From NCBI GenBank assembly GCA_023079485.1, contig CM041108.1:6105321-6169320 (forward strand): 64,000 nt of DNA, in the 5' to 3' direction. The translations under genes and the position numbers were made by a program. This document shows positions 12,820 to 24,218 of this stretch, one piece after another. Position 1 is the first letter of the stretch; every line of letters begins with the position of its first letter. The notes below the pieces were generated by a model. That model was not told the DNA's origin and did not search any database. It worked only from the letters and a program-made list of their open reading frames with translations. The stretch comes from Archilochus colubris (Eukaryota; Chordata; Aves; Apodiformes; Trochilidae).

Positions 12820-13230
12820 TACGCGGCACGGCGCTCTGGCAGGGGCAGCTGACCTCAGTCTGTCCTCGATGGGCTTTGCCTTTGGATCCAGTGAACCTGA
12901 GAGTGGTTTAGGGAGAGAGGGCAGGGTGGGCTGCTCCTGCTGCCCCCACACCCCTAGCTCGGGACGTGCTGTCTTGCTGGCCACACGTTCCTCTGCAGAG
13001 CAAACCCGTAGCGCGTGTCCACCTCGCTTTGTGTTGCGCTTGACCCGTGAGCTCGGGCTGCCCCGAGCTGCCGTGGTTTATGGCGTGCTGTGCCGGGCAA
13101 AACAGGAGCAGGAACGATCACATAACTCAGCAGGGCTTGCCCTTGGAGTGATTTACTGGGGCTGGATGATGGCCGAGGAGCCGTATTGATTTGGAGCTCC
13201 CGTTGGAGCCGGGCTGGGGAAGCGCTGCAG
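12820..13230. promoter_or_regulatory. CpG-dense patch
   Basis: By eye I count 15 CpG between 12960 and 13116 and about 24 over the 410 bases, against a CpG-poor background. G+C is near 60%. The observed-to-expected ratio is about 0.65 for the whole patch and near 1 in its core. This is compatible with a small CpG island, hence an unmethylated regulatory element or alternative promoter, but also with chance or a decayed exon. A 136-codon open frame covers the patch (12779-13189) but matches nothing I know, and CpG-rich sequence naturally lacks stops. Confidence 0.4.
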
Positions 13231-14064
13231 CACCTGCAAGGCTCTGGCTGAATGGAAGCAGTGAGAAAAGCCTTTCAGGGGCTGGCAGTGCTCCTAATGC
13301 GCTTTGTGTGTGTTGGTACCGCAGGGAAAAGTGTGTGGTTATTGTTGAAATATTATCTACATGGGTTTTCAGGAGATGAAGAAAAGGCACTTTGCTGCAA
13401 TAACTGTTGAGGACATGCCACAGTGATAATGCCTTGGCCGTCTGATATTGAGATGTGGCTCAATAGATTTTCCTCCTCACTCTGTACAGTTTTAAAAACA
13501 GCCAAGCCAGATATATCCGATAAATGGGGCTTGGGCTTCGCAGGCAGCCTTCAGGTGTTCGGGAATTTTGGCTTGAAGTGTTGATTTGCTCCAATCATTA
13601 TTTTAGTTTAATCTACTTGGATCTAGCTGGGGATGCAGATCAGTAGGAGTACGAGGGGATAAACGAACCGCTCCGAATCGCTCCACGTTGATGTTTATTG
13701 AGGTGAACTTGTGGGAACAGCTCTTGTGTTGTCAGAGCTGTGCAATGTATGTGACAGTCTGCTGGAAACAGCCCCAAATGACTGTCTGGTCGCAACCACC
13801 CTCTTCGTGTTGGGAAATACCCTTTGTGTGCCATAGCTTTTGCAGGAAGGTTTGGTAATTATCCTCCATCACAGCACAAGTCCTGTGGCTTTTTCTCAAA
13901 CTCATTTTAAATAATGGCTCAAGAAAACCCCTGGTGTGTGTGGGAGGGCTTCATGTGACAGGCAGCGAGGTGCCCCTGGGCAGGGGCTGCACAGGGCAGA
14001 AAAACCCCCAGGTAAAAATCAGGATCAGGGGCTGCAGCTCCATTTTTCTGCTTCATTTGCTCAG

Positions 14065-14129
14065 CTTCCTCCATCTTTTGTCCTTACGAAGCAGAACGGA
14101 GTGCACTGTCTAATCACCCAAGTTGCAGA
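14065..14129 (+). other. Candidate small exon, 65 nt, one open phase
   Basis: A tract reading TTTTTCTGCTTCATTTGCTCAG gives an acceptor AG at 14063-14064, and a strong donor (GCAGA|GTAAGTAC) starts at 14130. One phase is open across all 65 nt and encodes a peptide beginning LPPSFVLTKQNG that I do not recognise; in a second phase a TAA appears near the 3' end. In a 64-kb intron several such pairs are expected by chance, so this is only a candidate cassette or cryptic exon. Confidence 0.15.
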
Positions 14130-16608
14130 GTAAGTACTTGTGTCCTGGGCAATAGGTCTCGGTGCCAAGAAACAGAATTGAGCGAAAATAAACCCAAACT
14201 TGATTAGTGACCTACTTCTAGGATGCAGAAGGTGCTGGGATTTTAGCTTAAGCAGACTCAAATACACTGTTTAATTGTTTTTCCTTGATTAATAATACGC
14301 AAGTGAAATACCAGTCAAGACTTTAAAAACAGGGAAGCAACTTTCAAACGTTACATTTATTTTACCTTGGGAGAACTTAATTAGCTGTCAACGGCACAAC
14401 ACATGAAGGGTGACTTTTGAATGAAATTATGAAATCTCGGCTCCGGAGGCATTTTTCTCCCTCCTTGCAAGGCAGAGGGAAACACGACAGATTTGTTTGG
14501 ATAGAAGCAAAGTAATTTTTGGAAAGTGGTTTTGCCCATGCGGGTTTCTCGTATTAATTACAGCAGCTCAGAACCCTTCACAGAACCCCTTGGTTCTTGT
14601 TTGAAAGTCGGTGTCTGGCACACAGAGGTGGTTCTGTCGGGCTGGAAGTTCACTCCCAAGCAAATCCCAGGCTGTGGTCTTATGGTTCTCCATTGAGTGG
14701 GCTGATTTCTTAAGTGACTGAACTTCTGCTGTTCAATAGTGTGCCATGGTAATTTGCTGATTTTACAAATCAATAAATAAAACATGGCAAAGCCCTTGAA
14801 CAGCCTTATTTTAGAGCTCCCTGCCTTGGCTGGCAGGCAATGCAAGTGTGGCATGGCCATCAGGAAAAGTGATGCATTGGTAGAGAGCTGAGGAGGAGAA
14901 GGGAAGGACAAGAAGGCGGTTTGGAGTATTAGAATATCTGAATGTTTTGATGGGTTTGCAGTGATGGGAGCTGGTGAGACAGTGTGCAAGTACAAACAGC
15001 TCTGCAGGAGCATTTATGATAAAAATAACTTTCCTGCTTTACCCAGGGTTGTCTCACAATTGTTTTATCCAAGAAAAGCCTCTAAGCCTGGGTTTGCAGG
15101 GCCTGCTGGTTGCCCTTAGATCTGATGCCATTTTTTAATCTTTGGGGTTTTTCTGCAGAAACCTTCTCTCAATAACATTAAAAAAGGCAAATATAAAACC
15201 AAACTGTAACAGGATGAATGCCAGGTTGGATAATCAAACCTACAGTCAGGGCAAGGGTTTCCCCAGGAGCCTTGAATGAGGAAGAGTGGTAATTCCAGGC
15301 ACACTAATGAGCAGCCCCTTCCATGGAGCTGCCCCTGCCAGGCTTGGGGCTGGGTGCTGAAGGTGCCCAACAACTCCCATTCCCAATGCATCAGCTTCTT
15401 TTAGATCTGTGGAATATTATCCTAAAGCTCAGATCTCAGCAGGAGCAAGAAAAGGAACCCAATTTTTGGGTTTCCAGGGAAAACCTTCCAAAACGTTTGA
15501 CTGGATCTTGAACCGTGGAGTTCAGTCTGTGGAAGTGATGAGAAACTGACCACTGGGAAATTGCCCGAGTGGCAATGGAATTGCCGGATCTAGTGTCAAC
15601 ATCCTTTAAAAAACAAACCAACAAAAGGAAATTGACATCTGGCTTGTCCCTGGGCTGCCAGCTGCCTGGCTGAAGAGGGGGACAGGGACCTGCTCCTCCT
15701 CTGATGCTTTCATGTCTCTGCAGTTTTTTCTGTTTCTGTAAAGAAGTGATTGCTTCTTGGAGAGAATTTGTACAAACACATTTTTGAATGCCTGCAGCAG
15801 CCTGTAAGCTCTGTCTCTGTCCTCGCTGGCAGTTGTTTCTGGAGGCTGTTGGTCTGGGTGTGAAGACATTGATCTGGAGCACTTCAATTATGAGTTTGTG
15901 GGCACTGGATCTATATTTAATTGCCTGGTGTAGGTCTAGCTTAAGGCCTAGGCTTGGTTTCTCAGCATTTCCGTGTTCCTGCTGCACTTTGCTGGAGGTG
16001 CCCATCTGCTGATGCAGGGATGAGCATCGCTGGGCTCTTTTGAGGTTCTTCTCTATTAAAATTCAGTCTGACTTGAAAAATACCTTGCCTCTCCCTGCCA
16101 CAGCAGCAGTGCTGACAGTCGGGATGGGAATGGGATGTGGGCTGCAGTGGGAAAGGGCTCAGGGCAGGTGGACCTCAGCTGTTACCTGTGGCTCCAGGTT
16201 TCTGAACCTGCGTGGAAAGAAGGATGTGCAAGATCAGCAATGGCTCTGGCAAAGTCTTTGCTTTACAATAGCTGCTGTTGTTTCAGCCCAGCTCTTGCTC
16301 TCAGCTCCATCACCAGCCACTGCAGCCCCTCTGATTGAGATGCCTGCTGCCCAGGGCAACACCAGAGAAATGGCCAAGAGCTCCCCACATCTGTAGCAGC
16401 TCGTGACAAACAATTTCAAATTTGGCAGGTGCAACAGAATTGTTAGCTGCATCCCGACACCACTTCTGGGGCTCAGGAAAGTGGTTTTGTGGCAGATGGA
16501 GCTATTAGTTAGCTGTGCTATCTTGAAGAATTGCTTTCCCAGGTAATCAGCTCTGCTCATTTAGGATGTCGTTTCCCCACCTCGATATGTCAGCTGAGGA
16601 AGCAGGAA

Positions 16609-16618
16609 TGATTAATCA
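16609..16618. promoter_or_regulatory. Palindromic TGATTAATCA homeodomain-type motif
   Basis: A perfect 10-bp palindrome built from two head-to-head GATTA cores, of the type bound by paired-class or OTX-like homeodomains. It lies alone in otherwise ordinary sequence. Confidence 0.2.
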
Positions 16619-18481
16619 CTGCGGCTTGGACACTGCACAAGAATAACTGCGTGGAGGGAATCGTTCTGCGGAGCACCAATGCCACAGGGAGTTTAAAGTG
16701 CTCTGATGCAAAGCAAACAAGATGGAAAAGATGACCGTGATGCTTCCCGATGGCTGTGTGTCAGCCCGGAGAGTTTCTGTGGCAACCTGAAGATTTGCAA
16801 TTCATGGGAAGCCTGGAGCGAGACAAAACTTTTTGTGGCTGCTGTGGCACCTGGCAGCCTCCTCCCACCCCTCGCTCACCGTGCTTGGCAGGAGAAATCA
16901 TGGGAGAGTAACACTACAGTAAACCTGGCTCCAGGACTGGTGCCTTCCACACTCTCCTTCCCTTTGTGCTGAGGGAGGTTAAGGGAAGGATTTGTTAAAA
17001 ACCAGCTGCTGATCCTACCTTCAGACTTTTTCCCTGAAAAGGCTGCGTTTTGGTGGACAGAGTGACAGAAATCCTGTAAAAGAAGTGTGTTTTTATTCCT
17101 CTTGGGGTGAAGAATGAAAATGAGATTGTTTTTTTAATTAGTAGTATTCTTCGATTGCCAATGAAGAAGGTTAATTTTAAGTTTTCCCTGGCAGATCTCG
17201 TGTTTCAATCTTCTGGTGACTCCCTCCATTTTCATTTCATTACTTTGAAAGTAATTTGCACTGTGTTACCAGACTGAGTGTTGCTATGTACTGTAGAAAC
17301 CCAAGGTGCAAACTGGGGCAGACTGGGCTTTGTGATAGAAAGGGTGTTGGCTTTAGCTCTGAACTAGAACCAAGCAATTGGAATTGTTAGGCAGCCTCAT
17401 CTCACAGTGAACAGGCAAGTTTTTCAGCCCCATCCCTTGTCTAAGAGCCTTCACCTCTTTCCCCATTCCTGAGGGTCTGCTTGCTGCTGGAGTGAATGCC
17501 AGCAGCTTTCAGGAGGGGCAAGCAGTCAGCAGAGCTGGAGTAGCTGGTGATGGAAAGCCTGGTTTTGGCAAAGCTGACACCTCAAAACACGAGTGCTGTG
17601 AACTTGTTAGGAGGATTGCTTTTTTTAATGGTTCTGGTTAATCTTCATTTCACGTGGGGTTCTGCAGCAACCAGGGAACTTGGAGATAAAAATTATAGTC
17701 AGGTTAAACCTTCTGTCGTCACTTTTATGGCAGATGAATTGTCTGGTGTAAAACGTAAAGGAATGTATTGTCAGAGCTCATCAGTGCTGTTCTCTATAAC
17801 CAAGCTTGCTGGTGCTGTCTGAGTGTATGGCATGTGTAGTGGTCAAAATACTTCTGTGCACTGCAGGTTTGGTAATCACTGTACTGAAGAGTCTCCTCGC
17901 AGTGGATGCTTCCCGAGGTCATTAAAAATCTCTGCACTGGAATAAATATCTGTGAGGACAGCCTTGGCATTTGCTGCAGCCTCAGCCTTGCTGCTTCTGA
18001 AGTCGAGGATCAGGTCATGTATATATTTTATACCTGTGACATTGCCACCTTGTTCTGCACCCACACACAGCCAGGCTGGGTGCCACCTTCCACACCTCCC
18101 CAGGAGGATCAGACTCTGCCCTAGGGGGGATGTTTTCTGGAGCTTGTTCTTCTGGCCCCCTCAGGGGATTAAAAGGCACAGTTGGTAGCTTAGGGAGGAT
18201 GTTTACCTTTGAGCATGTTTGTGAACTTCTCCTTACCTGGCTTTGTCCTGCCTGTCTCTGAAAACATTTTTGTTTATTTTCAAAGCACCTAATGCCTACA
18301 GCATATCTGGAGTTTAATTGCCTGAGTGCATACTGGAACGAAGGTGGAGTGTTACTCGAAGATAGCTGTAGGTAGAGAGGCTGCCAGAATAACCTGGGGG
18401 TATCTGCCTGTGAGCAGGCATGTAAAAATATTAATTTTTGAACTTGTGACTTCAAATTGTCTGTATGAAAACACTTTAGTC

Positions 18482-18501
18482 TTTTTTTTTTTTCCTATCA
18501 G
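18482..18501 (+). repeat. T12 tract with acceptor-like CCTATCAG
   Basis: Twelve T at 18482-18493 are followed by CCTATCAG, giving a decoy 3' splice-site pattern ending at 18501. No consensus donor follows within about 200 nt. Confidence 0.8.
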
Positions 18502-20280
18502 ATTTGATCTCAAGTCACTAGGCCTTTTTGTGGTTGGCAGGGCTCCTGTAGTGTTTTTCTTTTTAAATGATCTCTGAAGTTGTCCAGCCCATTGGTAGGG
18601 AAGTGCTTGATATGTACAGTGTGCTCAGGCAGAGATGGGGGAGCGGGGGTTTGGTGGTTTTGAAGGTCTCACCTCCCCATTCCAGAGGAGGTTAGGTGCA
18701 GGATGCTGCTCCTTGGCACTCCCCAGAGCTCCTGGGAAGCATGGGCTCCCAGGTGTCCCATGAGGCAGCAGACTTGTGTCTTGAAACTGCAGAGTCCCTC
18801 CTAAAAATATCAAAGAAATCAGTAGAGGGATGTGGGCCTTATTGTTGAAAACATTTCCATGCCAGCTCTAATAACAGGTCTGTGCCCCCCGTCTGCTGTC
18901 ATCATGACGGATGAGTTTCTTGGCTCCCAGTTCCCTCCTTGTTTTGGCTGAGCAGCAGCATCCTGCCGTGCAGATCCCTACCAGGCTGCAGCTGAGTCAG
19001 AAACGATGGGACTGGTGAGATTGTCACTTCCTACACACGCTCTCTCAAATTGGGCCCAGAATCCAAATGAAGGGAACTTCCACTGGCGGAGGAGGAGCTC
19101 TGAAGACGTGTAGGGAAGTGCCTAAATATATAAAAAATATTTTTACAAGTTGCGTGCCTTATTTCTAGACATCAGAGAAGCAAGAACCTGATGTACCTGC
19201 CCTTGGGGGTGACCTTGCCAGCCTGCTGGAGATTGCAGAGCCTCCCTGGCTCTGAGGAGGTTCCCTCAGCCTCCACCAACCACACCTTGAGGTGCTGGTC
19301 TTGAAGCAGGTAGTCAAATGCTTCTCTGACATCTCTTAGTCAATAAGAAAGCAGCATTTGGCTCATGGATCAGCCATTTCATCCCAAATACAATGTTCAG
19401 AGAAACAGAACAATCCAGATGGATTCCGTGGAATTCTTGCATCTCGATTTTAGGTCGTCTTCCCTGGGAAGTAGTAAAATAAGCTGAAAGGTTTTTTGGT
19501 TGGCTTGAGTCTGATTTTGACCCTAATAAGGCAAATGGACAAGGGATAAAGAGCAGCAGGGATGTGTCATCTGAAAAATGAAATGTTTTGAAATTGATTA
19601 TGCTCTGCAGAAACACACTCATCTTTCTGGTAGGAAGCTGTAAACAAAACAGATTGGATCAATTATCTCTTTCTTTGCTGCAGCCGTTGCAATTAGTGAG
19701 CGTCTGAAGTGCAAAACATGTTTCCCAGGTAGAGCTGGAGGGAAACACTGGGCAGACCCAGACTTGTGTTTGGGCAAGGTGGGAAGGATGGGGTGCTCCT
19801 GGAAAACAGGGTGGGTTTTTCTGTGCATGCAGGTGTGCGTGGAGGTCCCACAGCCCCTTCGTGGTGTTTTCCAGTCTCTCACAGTTAAAACTGAGCACGT
19901 GGTGAAATGTTTTGCTGAGCCTGGGACTTAATGAGGTGCCATGTTGGGAATAGAGTTGTGGTGGAGTCTGGAGTTCATGGAGAAGTGTACCTTTAATGTG
20001 AAGTGACACTTGTCAAAATAAATGAGCAGGATTTTTATTGCGTGTTCACTCACTTGTAAAATCTGCTAGTCTGCAGTGGCTCTTAATCATTGGTGTGAAT
20101 TAGCCAGGTTCTCCTCTAGTTTAATTACTGGTATGTCATGTTTAAATTCTCCCTTGATCAACTAATGGTTAGATTATATGCACTGTTTCATAATAGGGAA
20201 CAGGCAAAACACAAACACGCCAGATGAATGTAGAGGGTGGGAAGTGCTTGGTCTGCAGCAGCCCTGGGGTGATTCCCATC

Positions 20281-20295
20281 GGGAGCAGGGGGCCA
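20281..20295 (+). promoter_or_regulatory. Weak CTCF-like core AGCAGGGGGC
   Basis: The core AGCAGGGGGC at 20284-20293 matches the centre of the CTCF consensus, but the CC preceding it and the G following it are missing. A poorer relative, GGCAGGGGGC, lies at 47031-47040. Low weight. Confidence 0.15.
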
Positions 20296-20689
20296 GGGGA
20301 GCTCTGTCTCACCACAAGCAGTCCTGCCAGCTGTCTGCACTGGGATTAGGGCAGGGATATGTCCTACCCCAGGGCACACTTCACCCTTCTCTGGGAACTG
20401 TGTGTTGGTTCCATGAGAGGGACAAACGATGCTGGCACTGCCCTGACTGATCACCCCCTTCCCCTCAGAGTGTCCTTCGTTGGTGTTGGGCTCTTCTTTC
20501 TGCCAGCATCACACTGCTTTGTGGTGGTGTGCTCTGTCCAGACAGTTTTGTGCCAAGGTTTAATTTTTGGTTAGGCAGAGTTTTGTGTTGTGCCACCTCT
20601 GTTCCAGGGGGATTAAGGAGGAGATGGGCAGAGGGGTGACCAGAGATGCAGACTCCGAAAGGATTGGTTTGGTGGTTTGTTTTGTTCTG

Positions 20690-20720
20690 TTTTTTTTTTT
20701 CCCCTGTTCTATTACAGCTT
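20690..20720 (+). repeat. T11 tract with acceptor-like CTATTACAG
   Basis: Eleven T at 20690-20700 run into CCCCTGTTCTATTACAG, one of the best isolated acceptor look-alikes in the window. No GTAAGT or GTGAGT donor follows within 150 nt, so no exon is called. Confidence 0.75.
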
Positions 20721-22518
20721 TTCAGTAGCTGAGAGCGCTCCCGAGCTCTGTTGTTGGTGGAGATGTTGCATGCTAATTGTTTGACTCTGTTCCCAGCAGA
20801 CGACTGAGCTGGAGTATTTAAACAGAATGGCAGGTGGAGCAATAGATAACGTTAAACTGAAATTCACGGCAAGAGATGCTCTCCTGCAGCTTGCCTAAAC
20901 CCAGCCCTGGCTTTCCTCGGCACTGCAGCTAAATGAAACCTGGCTGGTCCTGCAGCACGGACTGGAAAGCTGCTCCACTTGGGAGTGCAGCCTGACCACA
21001 GCTCGTGGGCAACCGCAGACTCCTCCTCTGGTGGCCACGATTTTCCCTCCCTTGTCTTGACCTCTTGCTCAAAGTGAGATTCTTAATTGCTGAGGAACCG
21101 GATGACTGAGTCGTGCTGCCTGTTGTCAAGGAGACAAATGCAGCCTGTTGAACTCACAGGCACCCTGTTGGAGGAACCTGCACATTTCCTCTTTGTTCTA
21201 GAGGCACTTTGAGGCAGTGAAGTTCTCCAGATGTTGTGTACAGCTGTTGCCTTTGCAATATAGATTTCAAAACGACATACCTGAATGCAAAAAAGCAAGC
21301 TAATTCTCCTGCCTCTTATCTGAGCTTTTAGGGAATTCTCTGCTTACGTTGGTAGCACAGCTCTCCGAGTAGCCTGGTTTGGTAATGACCTGGCACGCTG
21401 AGACACAATGTGCTGAGGGTGTAATTGAAAATCAAATAACATTTAGGAAGTGAGAACCTGAAAATGCTTTCCATATGGGTAATATACAGTCAGCCTTTTA
21501 AGTCCAAGGAGCACCTAACTGCTGCTTTTTTTTTTGGGGCAGGAAAGGGGTGTTTGGTAAGTCAGCAGCCAACCAGGAGATCTGGTTTTTGGAAGCACCA
21601 GCGCTGGAGCAGCTCCTACTGCTCTGCAGCAGAAGAGGCCACGAGGTGGAAGTGGCTGATGGTCCCCACTGCCCTGGCAGTAGGGTTGTGCTCTCCTGTT
21701 AGCACAGCATCAGTGTTTTTCCATGGAGAAGTGAAATTTAGGGTGATAACTTCAGGAGCTGGAGCTTCACACGAAGCCATTACACGTAGCACAAGGCTGG
21801 AGTGAGGTTTGCCCACTCGTGTCTGCGAGGACATGAGGTGAGGGTGCTGGAAGTTGAGCCCTTCTGCTCCACTTGCTTTGACTGTACAAGGCCTTGCTCC
21901 ACGTGAAGCTGCCTGCTGGCTTGGGGCTTGGAATCATCCAGATGTGCCTGCCCGTCAGTGTGCCTGCCTAAATTAGAGGTGACAAATTATTGATAATTAG
22001 CGCTGCTTTTTGGTTTACCACTGCAAAAAAAGCAAATTTATAAAAGCCAATTTATTTTTATCTTTGGCCTCAGGAACTCCAAAGCAGTTGTACTTATTCT
22101 TAATTGCTTGTTTTATGGGTGAAAATTAAGCTGTAACGTAAACGGTGGTGCGAGGAAGCTGGGATGGAACCGTTGCAGTGTTCGAACAGCAAGGAGAGAA
22201 ATTGGCACTGAGGATTGCCTAATACCTCACAAATTCCAATTTTTATTAAGTTTAACAATGCAACCATTTCCAGCCGTTCTATAACTAAATATAGTAATGA
22301 AATTTTATTTGAAGTCAGGAACATTATCCAGATATGACTTGATGTGTGTAAGATACTGCACATCAGCGGAGTGGTACAGATTGTGTTAAATGGGCCTGAA
22401 ATAATCTTCAGGAAAGAAAATCGTTTTCTATTCTTCTTGACACAAAGTGTTTGTCACAGATATGCATTCTTATCCACATCTTGTTAGTGAAATCATTATA
22501 CTTTTCATTACGACTTTT

Positions 22519-22630
22519 ATGCAAATATGGTGGTTTTCCTTGATTAGGTTTACATGAATAAGCTGTAATTATAGGCTGAGGTGATATTAATGTGCAACAA
22601 TTAAATATGTAATTACTATGTGTAATTACA
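22519..22630. promoter_or_regulatory. Cluster of POU octamer and homeodomain motifs
   Basis: An exact POU octamer ATGCAAAT lies at 22519-22526. TAATTA cores follow at 22566-22571, 22610-22615 and 22623-22628, with a CAATTA at 22599-22604. The last core is part of the 10-bp palindrome TGTAATTACA (22621-22630), and TGTAATTAC is repeated directly at 22608-22616. Paired homeodomain sites of this kind are common in vertebrate developmental enhancers. The surrounding block at 22051-22640 is AT-rich. Enhancer activity is inference. Confidence 0.35.
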
Positions 22631-22640
22631 CCTTGAAAAA

Positions 22641-23880
22641 TGGGTTGTGAGGGTCCAGGCTGTGGCAGGGATTTGAGTCCCTGGTGCAGCTCATGGGGGG
22701 ACACTGGGGATGGGCAGGGGGTCCCTGTCCCCAGCCTCACCCTGCAGTGCCTGGGGGAGGAGGAGGAGGTACCAGGAGAAGCCTCCTGCTCCCAGATGTG
22801 GGGACTCTGCTGGAGGTCCACCAGGCTGAGCCTTTTGCTGAGCCTTTCTCTACTACTTAAAGACCAGCCAGGACCTGGATCTTTGTTGTAGAGGATGATG
22901 CTTCAGGCTACCCAACCCCACGTGGCCCAAGGACGTGCCAGGCTCTGCGGATGGCTGGGGGCTGGTTGCTCATGGAGATCTGGAGAGGAGATCTGACTTC
23001 CTTTTACTGTTTTTCCTCTGATGCTGGGAGGATGATTTTGCTTGAGCTCCTTTCCATTGAAGCACAGGGGCAGGCAACACGGATGCCTGGGGGGTACATC
23101 CTGAGGAGGGCACCATGAAGCAGATCAAAGGCTAACACTTTGTGTGCTGGGAGCATACCAATGAGGGGCTGGTGGAGCCTCGGCAGCTTAGATGTTCACT
23201 CTGCTCAGAATGCAGTCGAGGAAGGCTGTGGATCTGGCAGAGTTAAAAAAAACCCACTGTCTGCAGAGTGATGAAGACCTAATGCCTATGGTCTCAAAAA
23301 AAAAAAATCCCCAACAAAAGGAAACTGCCAGGAGGTACCTGCTGAAGTTCTCCTCTTGGCAGAAGGTCAATTAGACTTTTATAAAGGGCGAGGGATTGAG
23401 ACATTTACTGATGCTGAGGAGACCCAAGTCTTGCTCTGGGAGCATTTGGAAGGGATCATTCCTGTTCATCAGAGTCCCAGTGGTGGGTTCCCATGTTGGC
23501 AGGTGTGGAAATGAGCTGGTGGAGGTGACTGTGAGTAATAAGAAGGTGTGTTGGCAAAGACATGGATTTAAGTCTGCTTTTTTCCACATTCAGGAGTTCC
23601 CATCGCTGTAATTCCTTTATTTGTGGTTTTGAGTGAATTTTCCTGTGGGCTGATGGGGAAGTGAGGCCTCTTTGGGTGGGTGGCTCCTCTCTGTGGGGTG
23701 CAGCCTCTTCGTGCTGCCTTTCTGCCAATCCACATCCTTGAGCTGGGATTCCTCTTGCCAAAGCACAACGCTTTGTAGCTTTGAGAATGAGTTATTGTGC
23801 CAGGAAGGATTGTTTGAAGAATTAAAATTGACCCATTTCCTTCAGGCACAGAGAAGTTAATACTCATGAGTGTTAACTTT
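22641..23880. other. G+C-rich non-coding sequence
   Basis: G-rich on the plus strand at 22660-22800, then mixed sequence with the A12 run at 23296. No repeat family or exon recognised. Confidence 0.55.
23296..23307 (+). repeat. A12 homopolymer
   Basis: Simple A run. The upstream sequence at 23080-23295 shows no known short retroposon head, so I do not call it a poly(A) tail. Confidence 0.9.
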
Positions 23881-23966
23881 GTAGGAGTGATTTGAGAAGT
23901 ATTATGCATCAAATCCCTACGCTAATATGTCTGTAGGTATAAATAAAGAGGCCTCAAAGGTTCCTT

Positions 23967-24130
23967 CAGTATTTGTTAACTTATTTTATAACCTTCTCCT
24001 TTTCTTCAGGGGCTTAACTTGCTGCAGAAGCTTGGTCAAGGTTTTTAACCAGTTGCCTGCTTCTAAAGGAGGTTTTAGTACCCAGGTTATTTCGTTTGTA
24101 CTAACTGTGTGTTCCCCCTGCTCTCTTTAG
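23967..24130 (+). other. Strong 3' splice acceptor with alternative non-coding exon 24010-24130
   Basis: A second good acceptor lies just upstream. A pyrimidine-rich run ending CTTCTCCTTTTCTTCAG reaches AG at 24008-24009, with an A-containing branch-like TTAAC at 23976-23980. Joined to the GTAAGT donor at 24131 it would give a 121-nt exon. All three phases of that exon carry a stop (the last is the TAG at 24128-24130), so it is not an internal coding exon. It could be a cassette that triggers decay, or a competing acceptor for the recursive site. Its branch and tract look ordinary next to the perfect TACTAAC of the downstream site. Confidence 0.35.
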
Positions 24131-24136
24131 GTAAGT
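24099..24136 (+). promoter_or_regulatory. Candidate recursive splice site (acceptor joined directly to donor)
   Basis: A recursive splice site lets a long intron be removed in steps: the upstream exon joins the AG, and the GT that follows at once is reused as the next donor. Seen here: branch-point heptamer TACTAAC at 24099-24105 (branch A at 24104), a tract at 24106-24128 in which 19 of 23 bases are pyrimidines, no AG between branch point and acceptor, acceptor AG at 24129-24130, and a consensus donor GTAAGT at 24131-24136. The branch-to-acceptor distance of 26 nt is normal for vertebrates. A second donor 88 nt downstream supplies the RS-exon expected in vertebrates. The alternative reading is that GTAAGT is simply the donor of an exon starting at 24010, but no reading frame stays open through that exon. 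No transcript data are available. Confidence 0.6.
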
Positions 24137-24218
24137 GAACGTGTTCTTTGCATGGTGATGTTCTGCGGGCAGACGCTGGGAACCGAAAGGCCGTGGGGAG
24201 CAGAGGGATTCTTCATCT
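24131..24218 (+). other. Candidate RS-exon downstream of the recursive splice site
   Basis: In vertebrates a recursive site is first defined as the 3' splice site of a short RS-exon, which is then lost when the reconstituted donor wins over the exon's own donor. The 88 nt between the AG at 24129-24130 and the next consensus donor, GTAAGT at 24219-24224, fit that role in size and position. The length is not a multiple of three. Two of three reading phases meet a stop within the first five bases (TAA at 24132, TGA at 24135), so inclusion would usually truncate the protein, as described for known RS-exons. The third phase stays open. The assignment depends on the recursive site being real. Confidence 0.5.

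Larger units (their letters stand above)
13231..22050. other. Ordinary non-coding sequence with AT-rich islands
   Basis: Contains the candidate exon at 14065, AT-rich islands at about 14140-14440, 17100-17280 and 20030-20180, a 12-bp palindrome AAAAATATTTTT at 19133-19144, and T tracts at 18482 and 20690. A POU octamer variant ATGCTAAT is at 20770-20777. The longest open frame is 189 codons (minus, 15436-16005) and is not recognisable. Confidence 0.55.

Noticed and set aside
12779..13189. 136-codon frame across the CpG patch
   Set aside because: The open frame is explained by CpG-rich composition; peptide not recognised and no good splice or start context.
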